This document shows, one piece after another, positions 1-10,599 of a stretch of DNA of 64,000 bases. The translations under genes were made by a program, and so were the position numbers. The notes beneath the pieces were generated by a model. That model ran no database searches. It was not told the origin of the DNA and saw only the letters and a list, made by a program, of their open reading frames with translations. The stretch comes from Chlamydomonas reinhardtii (Eukaryota > Chlorophyta > Chlorophyceae > Chlamydomonadales > Chlamydomonadaceae): contig NC_057012.1 in the NCBI RefSeq assembly GCF_000002595.2, forward strand, positions 3,297,910 through 3,361,909. Direction: 5' to 3'. Positions within the stretch are counted from its first letter, which is position 1. Each line of letters opens with the position of its first letter.

Positions 1-93
1 GGCGGCAGCATCGGCGAAGTCGCCAGGCAGTGACAGCGACGCGGGAGGCGGCAGTGGCGGGGCGGGGGTTTGGAAGGCGCCGAGGGATTGCAT
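1..93 (-). CDS. N-terminus of an unidentified protein, cut by the window edge
   Basis: On the minus strand an ATG at 91-93 opens a frame that stays open for 31 codons to the left edge. The peptide begins MQSLGAFQTP and continues rich in Pro, Ala, Leu and Ser. Base composition and codon use match the neighbouring genes. The start faces the pirin-like gene, so the two would share a divergent promoter. No domain is visible in so short a piece. It could also be part of a 5' leader read by chance. Confidence 0.35.
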   Translation of the reverse strand, partial: MQSLGAFQTPAPPLPPPASLSLPGDFADAAA

Positions 94-733
94 AGTGCTT
101 TGAGGCGTTCCTGCGCTGGTGGGCGCGGGATTGAGGCTGGCTAGGGACCCCAACGGCAAGTTACATGCGGAAGAATGCGTCAGCAGGGGAAAGGCACACC
201 TGCAGGAGCTCGCTATATGCGCAGTGGGATGTCTGGAGCGTTCGTCGAGGTGGCTCGGAAGTTGACCGATGCCGGGCGCTGCTGGGCGTGAAACGGCCTG
301 CATGCCCACCTTATTACTTCGCGTTTGTTTGTCTACGCGGCACTTCAACTATTCGGCAAGGCATTGCCAAATGTAAAGGGACCTGAGAGAAAGTAAAATG
401 TATTTTCCGGCGAGAGTCGGGGCAGGACGGGGCGATCGTCCAGGGTTACTCGCCAGGGGTCCGGCTATGACTTGCCCCCATTGCGCTATCCCCGCACGAG
501 TAGAAAAGCCCTCCCCGGACGCCCCACCTTGCATAAACATATTTCCATACAATCAACTAACAGAGCAAATCCAACACCGTACGCACGAGTCTGCTTTGCG
601 TAACCCGCCTCGGCTTTCTTTCCACATGCAATTTGCTTCCCTTCGCAGCACCTCTGTGCAGTTCCAGCCCCAGCTTCTGAGGACGGACCGCCTCAGGTGT
701 GCATATAACAGCAGTCCGGAAGTAGAGCAATCG
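94..733. promoter_or_regulatory. Intergenic, shared 5' region of two divergent genes
   Basis: This stretch lies between the putative start at 93 (-) and the pirin ATG at 734 (+). Its right half is in frame with the pirin ORF back to about 398, but the signal-anchor-like peptide beginning at 734 makes that ATG the better start, so 398-733 is read as 5' UTR. I see no repeat or RNA gene here. Confidence 0.4.
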
Positions 734-2934
734 ATGAACTACGTTGGGCTCCTCTTGCTAGCAGCTTGCGGTTTCGTAGCGCTGCTGCAATACCTAGCAT
801 TACCTAGGGGCAGCGAATCCTCCCTCAACACAAAACAATTCGCGGCACCCGTCAACGAGGCCTCTCCGCCGCACAGGGCCCTGCGCACAGCCGCGACCGC
901 CCACGCGGCCGCCCAGTCGTCTGCGGCTGGTGCTGCCGGCCCCATGGCGAGCGTGACTCTAGTGCCACAAGGCAAGTCGTTTCATATTGTCCGTTGTGCG
1001 TATAGCTTGCAGTGTCGTGCAGTCCGGCCGGGTGTAGCGGGTGAGCATAATACTCCCTACCCTTATGAAAGCCCCTGAGGCGGCGAGAAATTGTGCTCAA
1101 GTCAGTTGGTGTTGCGCGTGATGCTGCTTGGTGCTTGCGTGCTGCCGCCTCTGGCTGCCCTGTCCCTGTTCCCGCGCTGTCCTCACCCGCCCCCGCCCCG
1201 CTCTTACATACACACACACACACACAGGTGGGCTGCACGTGTCCAAGCCCACCTGGTGGCTGGAGAGCCGCTTCCACTTCAGCTTTGCGTGAGTCTGGCC
1301 TAACGCTGCCGATGCTGCCGATGCTGCCCTCACCTTCGCCGCTATTCTCTCACGCGTAACATGCATCCTCCCATTATGCTCTCATTCACACACGTGCAGT
1401 GACTACTGGAACAATGAGAAAATGAACTTCGGCGCGCTGCGGGTCCTCAATGACGACCTGGTCAAAGCCAAGGCTGGCTTCGGGTGAGTGATTCAGTAGC
1501 TAGGTGTGGGTGTGGACGTGGGTGTGGGTGTCGGTGTGGACGTGGGTGTGGGTATGGGTGTCGGCAGCAGTGGCAGCAGCAGCTACCTGCTTGCTCACCA
1601 CCTCCGCCTCCGCCTCTGACGCGCACATCCGCACCCGCGATCTCATCCTTCCCCAACCCTTGCCTCGACCCCCAACCCCCGCACCCGCGCAGCGCGCACC
1701 CGCACCGGGACGCCGAGATCTTCAGCTACATCGTGAGCGGCGAGCTGAGCCACGCCGACTCCATGGGCAACCGGGAGGCACTGCCGCGCGGCTGCGTGCA
1801 GTACATGAGCGCCGGCACTGGCGTCACACACTCGGTGGGTGCGGATCGGCATGCATCATACCTGGGGAATAGCCGTCCCTGAGGTGGAACGTGAGGTCAC
1901 GGCCTCACACCAGGCACATGGCACCGTTTCGACACTCCATGCTTGGCCGCCACATCGACCTCGTGAATCCCCTCACGCCTTGGGTCAAGCCCTTACCTTG
2001 GTCTTGTCATCCCCTGCCGTACGTGTACAGGAGATGAACGACGGCGACGAGACGTGCCGGTTCCTCCAGATCTGGCTCACCCCCGACCGCCGCGGCCACG
2101 CCCCTCAGTACGGCAGCACCCGCTACGAGCGCGCGGACCGGCACAACCGCCTGCTGCGCATCCTGGGCGGCACCGGGCCCGCGCCGGCCTGGCCGCAGCT
2201 GCACAGCCCCCACTCCATCAGCCTGCATCAGGTGGGCGGGTGGCGGGTGTGGTTGGGTGGGTGGGTGGGTGCACACCTTGTGTGTGCCACTGGGGCGGGC
2301 TGGGCGTGTGCCGGGCTGTGGAGGGCGCCGCGTGTGGGACCAACAGGCGCGCTGCGGTGCTGACATGAGCTAGGTTGAGAATGAGGAGTGCGGCTATCGA
2401 AGCCCAGAACCGGTGCCTCCTGCTCACAATGAAGTATTGTAACACTTGTTGTATACCTCCGCAGGACGCCAATGTGATTGTCTCGGAGAGCGACGCCGGC
2501 ACGCGCTTTGACCTGAGCCTGGGGCCGCGGCGACAGGCCTACCTCATCTGCATCGAGGGTGGGTCCAGGGTCAGGGTGTGGGGGTGCGCGCGCGTGGGGG
2601 GGGGGATTGCAATGCGGGATGTGGGGGTGCCGGAGGAGTCATGGATGCGGCATTTGTGCCAGGCGGAAGGCTAATGGGTCTGGTGTTGAGGCGCCTCTTT
2701 CACTCACCCAGCTTACCCCGAACTGTGGATGTTGCCCGCATACCCTTACCCATGCCCACACCCACGCCCACGCCCGCAACAGGCGACATGCAGGTCAACG
2801 ACCAGAAGCTGGGCATGCGCGACGGCGCGCGCATCGTGGGCGGCGGCTCCGAGGCCGCCCCGGCGCCGCTGAGCATCACGGCGGGGAGCACCGGCGCGCA
2901 CTTCCTGGTGGTGGAGATGGCGCGCAGCGACTGA
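734..2934 (+). CDS. Pirin-like bicupin protein with N-terminal membrane anchor
   Basis: Seven exons: 734-971, 1228-1288, 1400-1483, 1693-1834, 2031-2231, 2465-2558, 2783-2934; 323 residues. Residues 1-24 (MNYVGLLLLAACGFVALLQY) form a hydrophobic signal peptide or anchor, followed by an Ala-rich linker. The pirin core begins near residue 75 with VTLVPQGGLHVSKPTWWLES and contains the family signature FGALRVLNDD. The four pirin metal ligands appear present: His130 and His132 in AHPHRDAE, His174 and Glu176 in GVTHSEMN. A second cupin ends in FLVVEMARSD. Pirins are non-haem iron proteins; bacterial YhhW and human pirin have quercetinase activity. The anchor is unusual because pirins are normally soluble and cytosolic or nuclear. 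Intron 1 needs a GC donor (gcaagt at 972), the only choice I found that keeps frame. The substrate is unknown. Confidence 0.85.
1211..1226. repeat. Short CA repeat at the acceptor of pirin intron 1
   Basis: Eight CA units end directly in the CAG acceptor of exon 2. The repeat serves as the 3' end of the intron. Confidence 0.8.
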
Positions 2935-3685
2935 GAGTGTGGGAGTGAGAGAGTGAGTGAGAGAGACCGAGTGATGATGGGTGCATGGACCCAGCCAAGT
3001 GGGCGCACTGGGCAGGGGTGCGGCAAACAGGACAAGCGGACTGTTGCTCATAATTGTGGATCCGAATGTGCATTGACTGTGAGGAGACAGCGTCGGGCTG
3101 AGTAATGTACAGAGGGCTTTGAGAGAGTGTTTGCTGCGGCGGAAGTGAGTCTGAAGGTATGCGTGGCTTCGGTACATTGGTGGGGCTTTCATGGGTGTGC
3201 TGTCATGTGTCGTGATTGGTGTGCATTGTGAGGGGCAGTTGCCGTGCCTGCTGAGGTGGTGTTGAGGCACGGAGGCTCAAGGAGTAAGAAGGGCGAAGGA
3301 ATTAAACTGCAGGCGGCCTGACCGACAGAAACACAACATGCAACTGAGTTGCAACTGTAACTGTATGGGGGACAAGTGAATCGTTGCCGCCGCCCGATGC
3401 CGTGCACCACGCTGCCTCTCCACTGCAACAGGACCTCCTGTCACCAGCTCCTCAGCGACGCAATTGCACACGCGCATGAGCCGTATCCCGCCGTCACCAA
3501 TATTTCCTTTCATGACGTCGTCAACCATGTCAGCATGTCAGCAAACATAATGCCGTCAAGCTTATAAAGTTTAAGTTGCGGTGGCGGCCGCGAGTTCATG
3601 CATGCGACGTTAGTACGCTGCCAATGTGGCAGCTCCAAGCTAGCGCCCCACCCTGCCTCCAGCATCACCCTCCCCAGTGCCAATC
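2935..3685. other. Intergenic, 3' UTRs of convergent pirin and Yae1 genes
   Basis: The stretch holds the 3' UTR of the pirin-like gene, with a TGTAA signal at 3356-3360, and beyond it presumably the 3' UTR of the minus-strand Yae1 gene. I found no TTACA (TGTAA on the minus strand) for the latter. No ORF here looks coding. Confidence 0.5.
3356..3360 (+). terminator. Polyadenylation signal TGTAA, pirin-like gene
   Basis: The volvocine poly(A) signal TGTAA lies about 420 nt after the stop at 2934, a usual distance for Chlamydomonas 3' UTRs. Confidence 0.5.
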
Positions 3686-5193
3686 TCACTGCACCTGCGC
3701 ACCCACCGCCGCCGCCGCCGCCTCCTGCACCCTCGCCTGCTCCACCTCCACCCCCTCTCCCAGCCCGGGCCCCTCCAGCTGCAACCCAGGCACCAGCTCC
3801 TGCAGCCGCCGCCGCACCCTTGCCCTGACTGCCGCCATGTCAGGAAGTGCCATCACCGCCGCGTCGGGCGGCACCAGCTGCGGCGGCGGCGCCCGAATCC
3901 GAACCACCCCGGCCGCGCCCTCACCAGCGCCCGACGCTTCCACGCCGTCTCCGCCCCCGCTGCCGCCGCCATTGGCACCGCTGCCGCCTGCTGGCCCCTG
4001 TCCGGACGCACTGGCAGTCACCTCGCCAACACCGCGTGACCCCGAAGCCCCAGCGGATGCAGCCTCAGGCCGAGATGATGTGGAGGAAGCGGCCAGCGTG
4101 CGGAAGGCCTCTGCGAGTTCAGCCGCCTCCCGCGCCGCCTGCTCCTGGTCCTCATCATCCTCCCCATACTCCCCATTCTCCTCCTCATCCGCCTCGCCCG
4201 CATCTTCCTGTGCGCTGCGCGTCTGTGTGCCCTCGGTTGCTGTGCTGCTCGCTGGTTCCGCAGCGGCGGCCGGGCCCGCACTCGCCACTGCGGCCCCCGT
4301 CGCGGCTGCCTGCTGCTCGGGCACGGGCATGGGCTGTGACAGGATGCGGCGGAAGATGTCTAGCATGGCCGCCCGCGGGGGCACCTCCGCCGTCGCCTCA
4401 AGCTCCTGAATCTGCATGTGTCATCAGGGCATTGAAACCACATCTCCCTTGTTAGGCACGTGCGATGTGTCAGGCGCTCTACAGACCCCTGCCGCCTGGT
4501 CAGCAGGTCAGCGCTGTGACTCGCTGTGTATTGTATGCGGGTTGGGGTCAACATACCGAGGGTGGACATAGTGTGGGATGCGTCATGCAGACTGCATTTC
4601 GCACCTGCGTATGGAGGCCGCGGGTGCCTGCGGCCTGGCCATCGAACACCGCCAGTGTCTTGGCCGCGCCCCGCAACATGCCCCACTCGAATCCTGCCAG
4701 AGCTCCCTCGCGGAAGCCTGCAACGTCAAAGAGGCAAGGTGTGAGGCAGCCGGCTTGTAAAGTCGGGGGCTTGTGGGCACCCGGTGGGCCTGACGGGCAC
4801 TGGCCTCGCAGTCACGGCCGGTTGCAGTGTGCGTGCTCACCAATATTGAAACCCTGCTGCAGGGAGCGCTCCTTTCCCTCATCTAGGCCGTCGCGGTATC
4901 CTGACTGTCAGGGTTACCAACAAGTGGGGGAAGAGCCGCGTCAGGTGAGGGAGGCGACCGCAGTGGCATCAGGGTTTGGCAGCGAGAGGCAGCGAGGGCT
5001 GGCCCTGGTAAGTGTTGCCCAGAGCTTATTCTTCTCGGCGCAACAAGCTCACGTTATAGAATATCTGGTGCCGCGCCGCTCCCTCGCGTTTGAGCTCCTG
5101 CTCATCGCCCGCCGCGCCCTCGCCGTCGCTATCCGCGCCAAAGAAGTCATCTTCGCTGCTTTCTTGGTGCAACTTGGTTTCTGAAGTACACAT
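3686..5193 (-). CDS. YAE1: Yae1-domain protein (Fe-S target-adaptor family) with long acidic tail
   Basis: Four exons on the minus strand: 5193-5053, 4904-4841, 4717-4605, 4411-3686; 347 residues. The N-terminus (MCTSETKLHQ) leads through an acidic stretch to the Yae1 glycine-repeat signature at residues 48-85. GYRDGLDEGK, LQQGFNIGFREGALAGFEWG and MLRGAAK show the characteristic G-x3-G heptad-like spacing. In yeast and human, Yae1 with Lto1 acts in the cytosolic Fe-S pathway as an adaptor that brings ABCE1/Rli1 to the CIA targeting complex. Residues 107-347 form one exon that is Ala/Gly/Glu-rich with an acidic patch (EDAGEADEEENGEYGEDDED); this tail is absent from typical 150-230-residue Yae1 proteins. 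It may be a real extension or may hide an unrecognised intron. The domain call is firm, the tail less so. Confidence 0.8.
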
Positions 5194-5633
5194 TGCGGCC
5201 CACAATTTAGGTAGCTGAGCCTGAGGTAGCTGAGCCTGAGGTGATGAAGTTTACTGCTGCAGCGTGCGAGCCTGGTTGAAGCTATCCAGTGACTGTTCAA
5301 GAACAATTATAGTTATCATGCGCAACTTTAGACGACCATTGTGCCGCATTGTGCCAACCATTCGGTGGAACCCTTCCAAAACGCCTCCCCAGCGGTTGTG
5401 CTCCCGCACTGAGCGGGCTGTCATTGCTCGCGGAGCTCTACTGCTCCACCCAAAAGCAAAAGCTGCCAGCAACCACATTGCTAGGGCCAATCCACTGTCC
5501 TCCTCCCCGTCCTACCTGCGCTGAATACGTCCGTCGCACCTGCCTAGCGCAGCCTCGCAATATCCACCCGGTAAGAACGTGTCCAACCTCCAACCTGCTC
5601 CAACCCACACGGACACAAACACTTGGACCCCCT
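5194..5633. other. Intergenic between two tandem minus-strand genes
   Basis: This serves as the promoter and 5' UTR of the Yae1 gene and the 3' UTR of bS18m. It contains a direct duplication of GTAGCTGAGCCTGAG at about 5211-5240. No clear TGTAA on the minus strand. Confidence 0.45.
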
Positions 5634-7884
5634 CTATGCCCCGAAATCCAACAGCTCATTGTAGCGCTGACGCGGCGCCGCCCCCGCCCCCGCCCCCGCG
5701 CCTGCCGCCGCCTGCTGCTGTGCCCCCGCCTCCGCCCCCGCCACCAGCCTGCCCGCCAGCAGCTGCGCCGCCTCCACCTCCCGCAGCGCCTGCACGTGCG
5801 TCTTGTCCAGCCGGGCCTCGCCGGCAATGAGGCCCATGTGCCGCGCCAATCGCACCTGGCGTGACACGTGCCTGCCACACGTGGGTGGCGGAACGGGTTC
5901 ACATGTTTGTGGTTACGCATGTGCAGGGGGTGGTAGGCATCGCAGGGCAGGGGTGGCGGCCCCGGGGGAGCGTCCAGCACACGCCCACAGATCGGGGGAC
6001 ACCAGGCGTTCCCCTATTGCCGCTCGACTGACTTTGGTTACCGTAAAACAAGCAGCGCTAACGTGCCAAACAACAACACGCCCGCCATCAGCTAGCTATC
6101 GCCCCCTCGCCCCAAGCCCGCCCCCCTACACACCCATCCCAACCCACACCAACGGCCCAACGTGCTCACTTGTGCACGGCGACCGGCAGCCGCGTCTGGC
6201 GGCGCGGCAGCAGGCGGCCGGCGGGCGACAGGAACCAGCGCGTGAGGAAGGCCACATTCTTGTAGTCCGCCTTCTACAAGGGGTGGGCAGCCGGCAAGCA
6301 GGGAAGCCCAGATAACGAGCTTGCGTGAGCGTGCACAATGTCTTACACATGCACACGTTTCGTACGTGGCACACACACTCGTGGTTCCGCTTGGCTCGTT
6401 TCCACATGCACATCAGCTGCCAGGCGTGAGTGCACACTGTGGGTTGGTTGCGCCGGGCCCGGTGCACCTTGCAAACTGTTGGGAGTTGGGTATCGCCCAC
6501 CCAAGACTTATGCCCACTGCTGGCTCCCTCAGCCCCTGCCCCCACATCACGCGCCGCGAGCCCCCCACGCACCTCGAGCACCTCAGCCACCGAGGGCCGC
6601 GGCACCGCCACCCCCACACCCCGTTGCCGCGATTCGGGCGAGGCGCTGGAGTAGGGGTTGAGGTCCTGCGCAGGGCGGCCGCACATACGACACTTTCGTT
6701 TGCTTTCTGAAAGGGTGTACGGCATGCTCTGCAAAGTGGACATAAGTCTGTGTGAAGCAACTCAAGATCGAAGCTGTGTGCAGATATGAACCGCCGGTTG
6801 AGCACCATAGTGCACCGATGTCCACAGCTGCCGCCTGCCGCCGCCTCGCATCCCAAACTCGCACCCCTGCCCTGCGGCCCCCCCTCCCGCCCCCCTCCCG
6901 CCCTCCTCGCCTGCGGCTCATATGTCTGCCCCGGCTGGAAGCGGCGGCGCGGGTGCAGCCGCGGCTGCGCCGCCGTCACCGACCGCAGCACCGCCGCCGG
7001 CCCCGCCGCCGCCATCATCTCCCCGCCGTCGGGCACCACTCCGCCCAGCGCCGCATACCCATACTTGTTGTGCAGCAGCCGCTGGCCGGCCGTGACGGCG
7101 GCGCCGTCGGCGCCGCCGGCTCGGCCATCGGGGCCCCCTGCGGCTGCGGCTGACGCCAAGCGGTCCGCCAGTGCGCCCGCGCCGTCGAGGTCGTGTGTGT
7201 GGCCGCTGCGGCCGGAGCTGCTGGCGAGCTGGTGCTCCAGGGAGGCGGCCTCCGCCGCGAGCTGCTCCGGCAGCTGACCCAGCGTGCCCACCTGCTTCTG
7301 CGCGATGCGCTCCGTCGCGCCTATGTATATGTGCGAGGGGTGGCGGTGGGTGAGATGGTTTTGATGGGTTGCCGTGAGGCGCGGTGCCAATGTGTTGGGA
7401 GGCGTGGAAGGCTCGTGAGGGCTCACGCTAAGCGAGTTCAGACCGCTGCGGGCGTGCTGACCCCGCAGTGGGGGCAGAGGATTGTCCGTGCAACCTACTT
7501 AGGTGCAGTGTGCTGCAATCATGTGTAGACAACTAGGGCATTCCGTTGGGCCGGGCTGGTGGGCGTGTTGGCACTGTGGCTTCACCCCTCACCTGCGACC
7601 AGGTCTTGCAGCCGCGTTGTCGGCGCTAACCGCTCCGACTCTAGCCCCGCTGCCTGCTGGCCGCTACTGGAATTGTCGCTGCCAGCGCTGGAGGCAAAGC
7701 CACGACTTTGCTGATTGATGTCGGGCCGTCCAGAGTACGCTCCCTTTCTTTGTGCAAGGAGTTGAAGCAGGCTAGACTGCTGATCTGCGTGTGCATGTAG
7801 GCCTGAACATGCGGGCATCTCAGCACAAGCTCGGAGGTGCTGCAAGCCCGATAACGCGCGAACGGCCGCACCAAGCCTGGACAT
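5634..7884 (-). CDS. Mitochondrial ribosomal protein bS18m
   Basis: Five exons on the minus strand: 7884-7593, 7320-6911, 6665-6573, 6273-6170, 5871-5634; 378 residues. The first about 60 residues (MSRLGAAVRALSG...) are basic, hydroxylated and nearly free of acid, typical of a mitochondrial targeting peptide. The S18 core spans about residues 225-315: PGQTYEPQDLNPY, then DYKNVAFLTRWFLSPAGRLL, PRRQTRLP and VRLARHMGLIAG, matching the bacterial S18 pattern in which DYK, LPRR and the LARxIKxAR region bind rRNA. Plastid S18 is plastid-encoded in this lineage, so a nuclear copy points to mitochondria. The protein is about four times longer than bacterial S18, with a roughly 200-residue N-terminal extension and a Gln/Ala tail. 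The exon 2 donor reads GC (gcgagg at 6910), a second GC-AG intron in the window. The last acceptor was placed at 5872 so that KHVSRQVRLARHMGL stays in frame. Confidence 0.82.
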
Positions 7885-8223
7885 GATTTGTATTTGTGCT
7901 TGAATGTTTATGGCTTTACGTATATGCACATAGAATTGAAGAAGCACGCAAACCGGGTTTCTTAGTACTCTCTCTGTTTCAACCAGTATTGCGCGCACAG
8001 GATTGTAATAATGTAGTAGCAACTGGTTTGCAGGAAGCAAATGATGTGCGACAAGTTGTCGCTGAATGCATGGATTCAGCCGGGATGAAGTCTTTGCCCA
8101 CGGAATTCGGAAGTGGCCGCGTATGCCTGCATAGAAGCTTGTATACATCGTGCAACCTACTGTTGATTCAGCGCGAGCGGTTGGCGCACTTTGCTTGCCG
8201 CGCCAGGGCAATTCTCTTCCAGA
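7885..8223. promoter_or_regulatory. Divergent promoter region, bS18m and LDAH-like genes
   Basis: A 339-bp region with lower GC than the flanks separates two divergent start codons. It must hold both 5' UTRs and both promoters. I see no canonical TATA box that I would assign with confidence. Confidence 0.5.
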
Positions 8224-10511
8224 ATGACTTTCTCTAGCACCGTCGTGTGGCGTAGGATATGTACCGCTCACGGACTACCGACAGAGCTGCTGGGCATAAC
8301 CGCAGCTTCAGGTAAGCACGAGGGAGCTAACTTTGCCAGGCGAAGGTGCCACCGCATATCACGGTGCTGGGAATCAACTCCCGAATTCAGCGCGTCTTCG
8401 CTGTTTCACTTGGCGTTCGGAAGTGCTGGCAGGGCTGCTGGACTTCGCCAAGAACCGCGACCCAATCCTTCTAAAAGCTTCTGTAGCCGTTTCCTTGGCC
8501 CTTTGCCGCACCTGGTGCTGCCTGCTAGCTGCATACCTACATAACTATCCCAGCCGGCTCTTCATTCTAGTCGTTCTGGCCGGACTAGGGTCTCAGGAGA
8601 CGACTTTCGCTTCCCACCCGCGACCCTCCCGCGCAGGCTCCCCTCGGCTCCAGGTGGTGGTCATACCCGGTAACCCCGGCAGCGCCATCTACTTTCAGCC
8701 TTTCATGCGGAACATCTACGACATGCTGGGCGGTAAGCTGTCCATTGGGCAGGCATGAAGAGTGGTGATGCGCGGCAGGCGGGTGCGGGCTCGCCTGGCT
8801 GCTGTCCGTACGTTCACGTTTTCACCACGCCTGTCCCCATGTCCTTGGCCCCGCCAGGCGAGGCTGACGTGCTGGCAGTGACGCACGCCGGGCACGATCC
8901 CCAAATCCCCAACCCCTCCGGCACCGTAAGTCGCTGTGCGCTTGCACGTGCCTGTGGGTTGGGAAGGGTGGCGCGAGGGGACAGCAGGGACCGATCAGCA
9001 GGGTGGGCGGTGCTGAGATGACACGCGACACGCTGGTTAGGGGATGCAAGATGGACACATGGTGGGGAGCTCGCAGCCAGTCCCCTACCCATCCGAGTTT
9101 GCAAACCGCTCTCCCAACCACTTCCTTCCATACGTCGCCGCCACTACCACACCTCCAAACACAGGTGTGGAGCCTTCAGGAGCAGATCTCGCACAAGGTG
9201 TCCTTCCTGCGCGAGCACGTGCTGCTGCCGGGGCGGCCGCCGGTGGTGCTGGTGGGGCACTCCATTGGAGCGGCCATGATGATAAGGGTGCGCGGGGCGG
9301 GGGTTCGGGGGCTGGGGTGCGGACTGGATGCCAGACTGCTTCCTGGCCGCTGGTCCAATGCGCTGAAGTAATGGCCGACTTGAAGGTGAGAGCAGTAGGG
9401 CATGGCTGTCAAAGATTGTGGTCGCTGGCTCATACCGACAGGCTGTGGCTGAGCTGGAGGGCCTCAGGAGACGGCAGGACACTGCTGAGAACCAGCAGCA
9501 ACAGCAGCAGCAGGAGGCGACACCCAACCCTCTGTCAGCGCACCCGCCGGCTGCTGTGCCCTACTTCGCCGCGGATGCCAGGCTGCCACCCATCGTCAAG
9601 GTGCGTCCACCCAAGCAGACACCAGTAACGGCACGCTCGTGCTCCTGATGATGCACACGAATCGTTCCCACGGCTGCGCAAAGCAACATGAGTGCGGGCT
9701 GTGTCTGAAGGGGCGGGCCAATCGCGCGCAAGCGCACAGGGACTTCGCTGCAACACCACCCGACCCTGGCGTTGCGAAGCCACCCACTTGAAGTCCTTAC
9801 TCCAACCGCCCCGGTTGACACGCTGCCGCCATACCGTATGATCGCACACACGCCACGCCGCGCAGATGGTGGCCGTGTTCCCCTTCTTCGAGACCAACTT
9901 CCCCGGCAACTCCCGCCAGCGCCGCCTGCGCATGCTGGCGCCCTACTACGAACTGTTGGGCTGGGTGGGCGCCGCCGTCAACGCACTGCCGGAGGCGCTG
10001 CGGCGCGGCTTCGTGGCGCTCAACGCGTCCATGGAGCCGGACGCACGGTCGCTCACGGCGCGGCTGCTGACGCGGCACGTGGTGCGCAACGCCTTCTACC
10101 TGGCCGGACACGAGTTCAAGGTGTGGGAGGGGGAGGGGGAGGGGGAGGGGTGGTATGCCTGGGCCCATCGAATAGGGGTGGGGAGAGGGAGAGGGGAGGG
10201 GTTGTTACCCAGTAACCCAAGGGCGGGGCAGAGGGTTCTGGTGTGCGGTTTGTTGTGGGGCTAACAGGCTTGTGGGCAGCTATAAGACGCTTGAGAGTCA
10301 AGCGCTGTGGCTGTCTGGTTCTTCACGACTTACATGCGTTCGCGCTCGCCACCGCCCTGCTGCCGCCCTGCCGTACAGGAGCTGTCCCAGCCGTGGGACT
10401 GGGCGCTCATGGGCGAGCTGGGGTCGCGGCTGCACGTGATGGGCTGCGAGCACGACACGTGGCTGTCGCGGCGGCAGTACGACGACATGCTGCAGCACGT
10501 GCCGGGGCTGC

Positions 10512-10599
<88 letters not shown>

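Noticed and set aside
3576-4409. 277-codon plus-strand ORF rich in Ser, Pro and Ala
   Set aside because: It is the antisense shadow of Yae1 exon 4; high GC3 keeps the opposite strand open. It has no family resemblance.
8312-8339. A 28-bp intron in LDAH that would keep a longer exon 2
   Set aside because: Too short to splice, and the added peptide lacks family similarity. An intron from 8312 to 8636 joins GITAAS to GSPRLQVVVIPG with the expected spacing.
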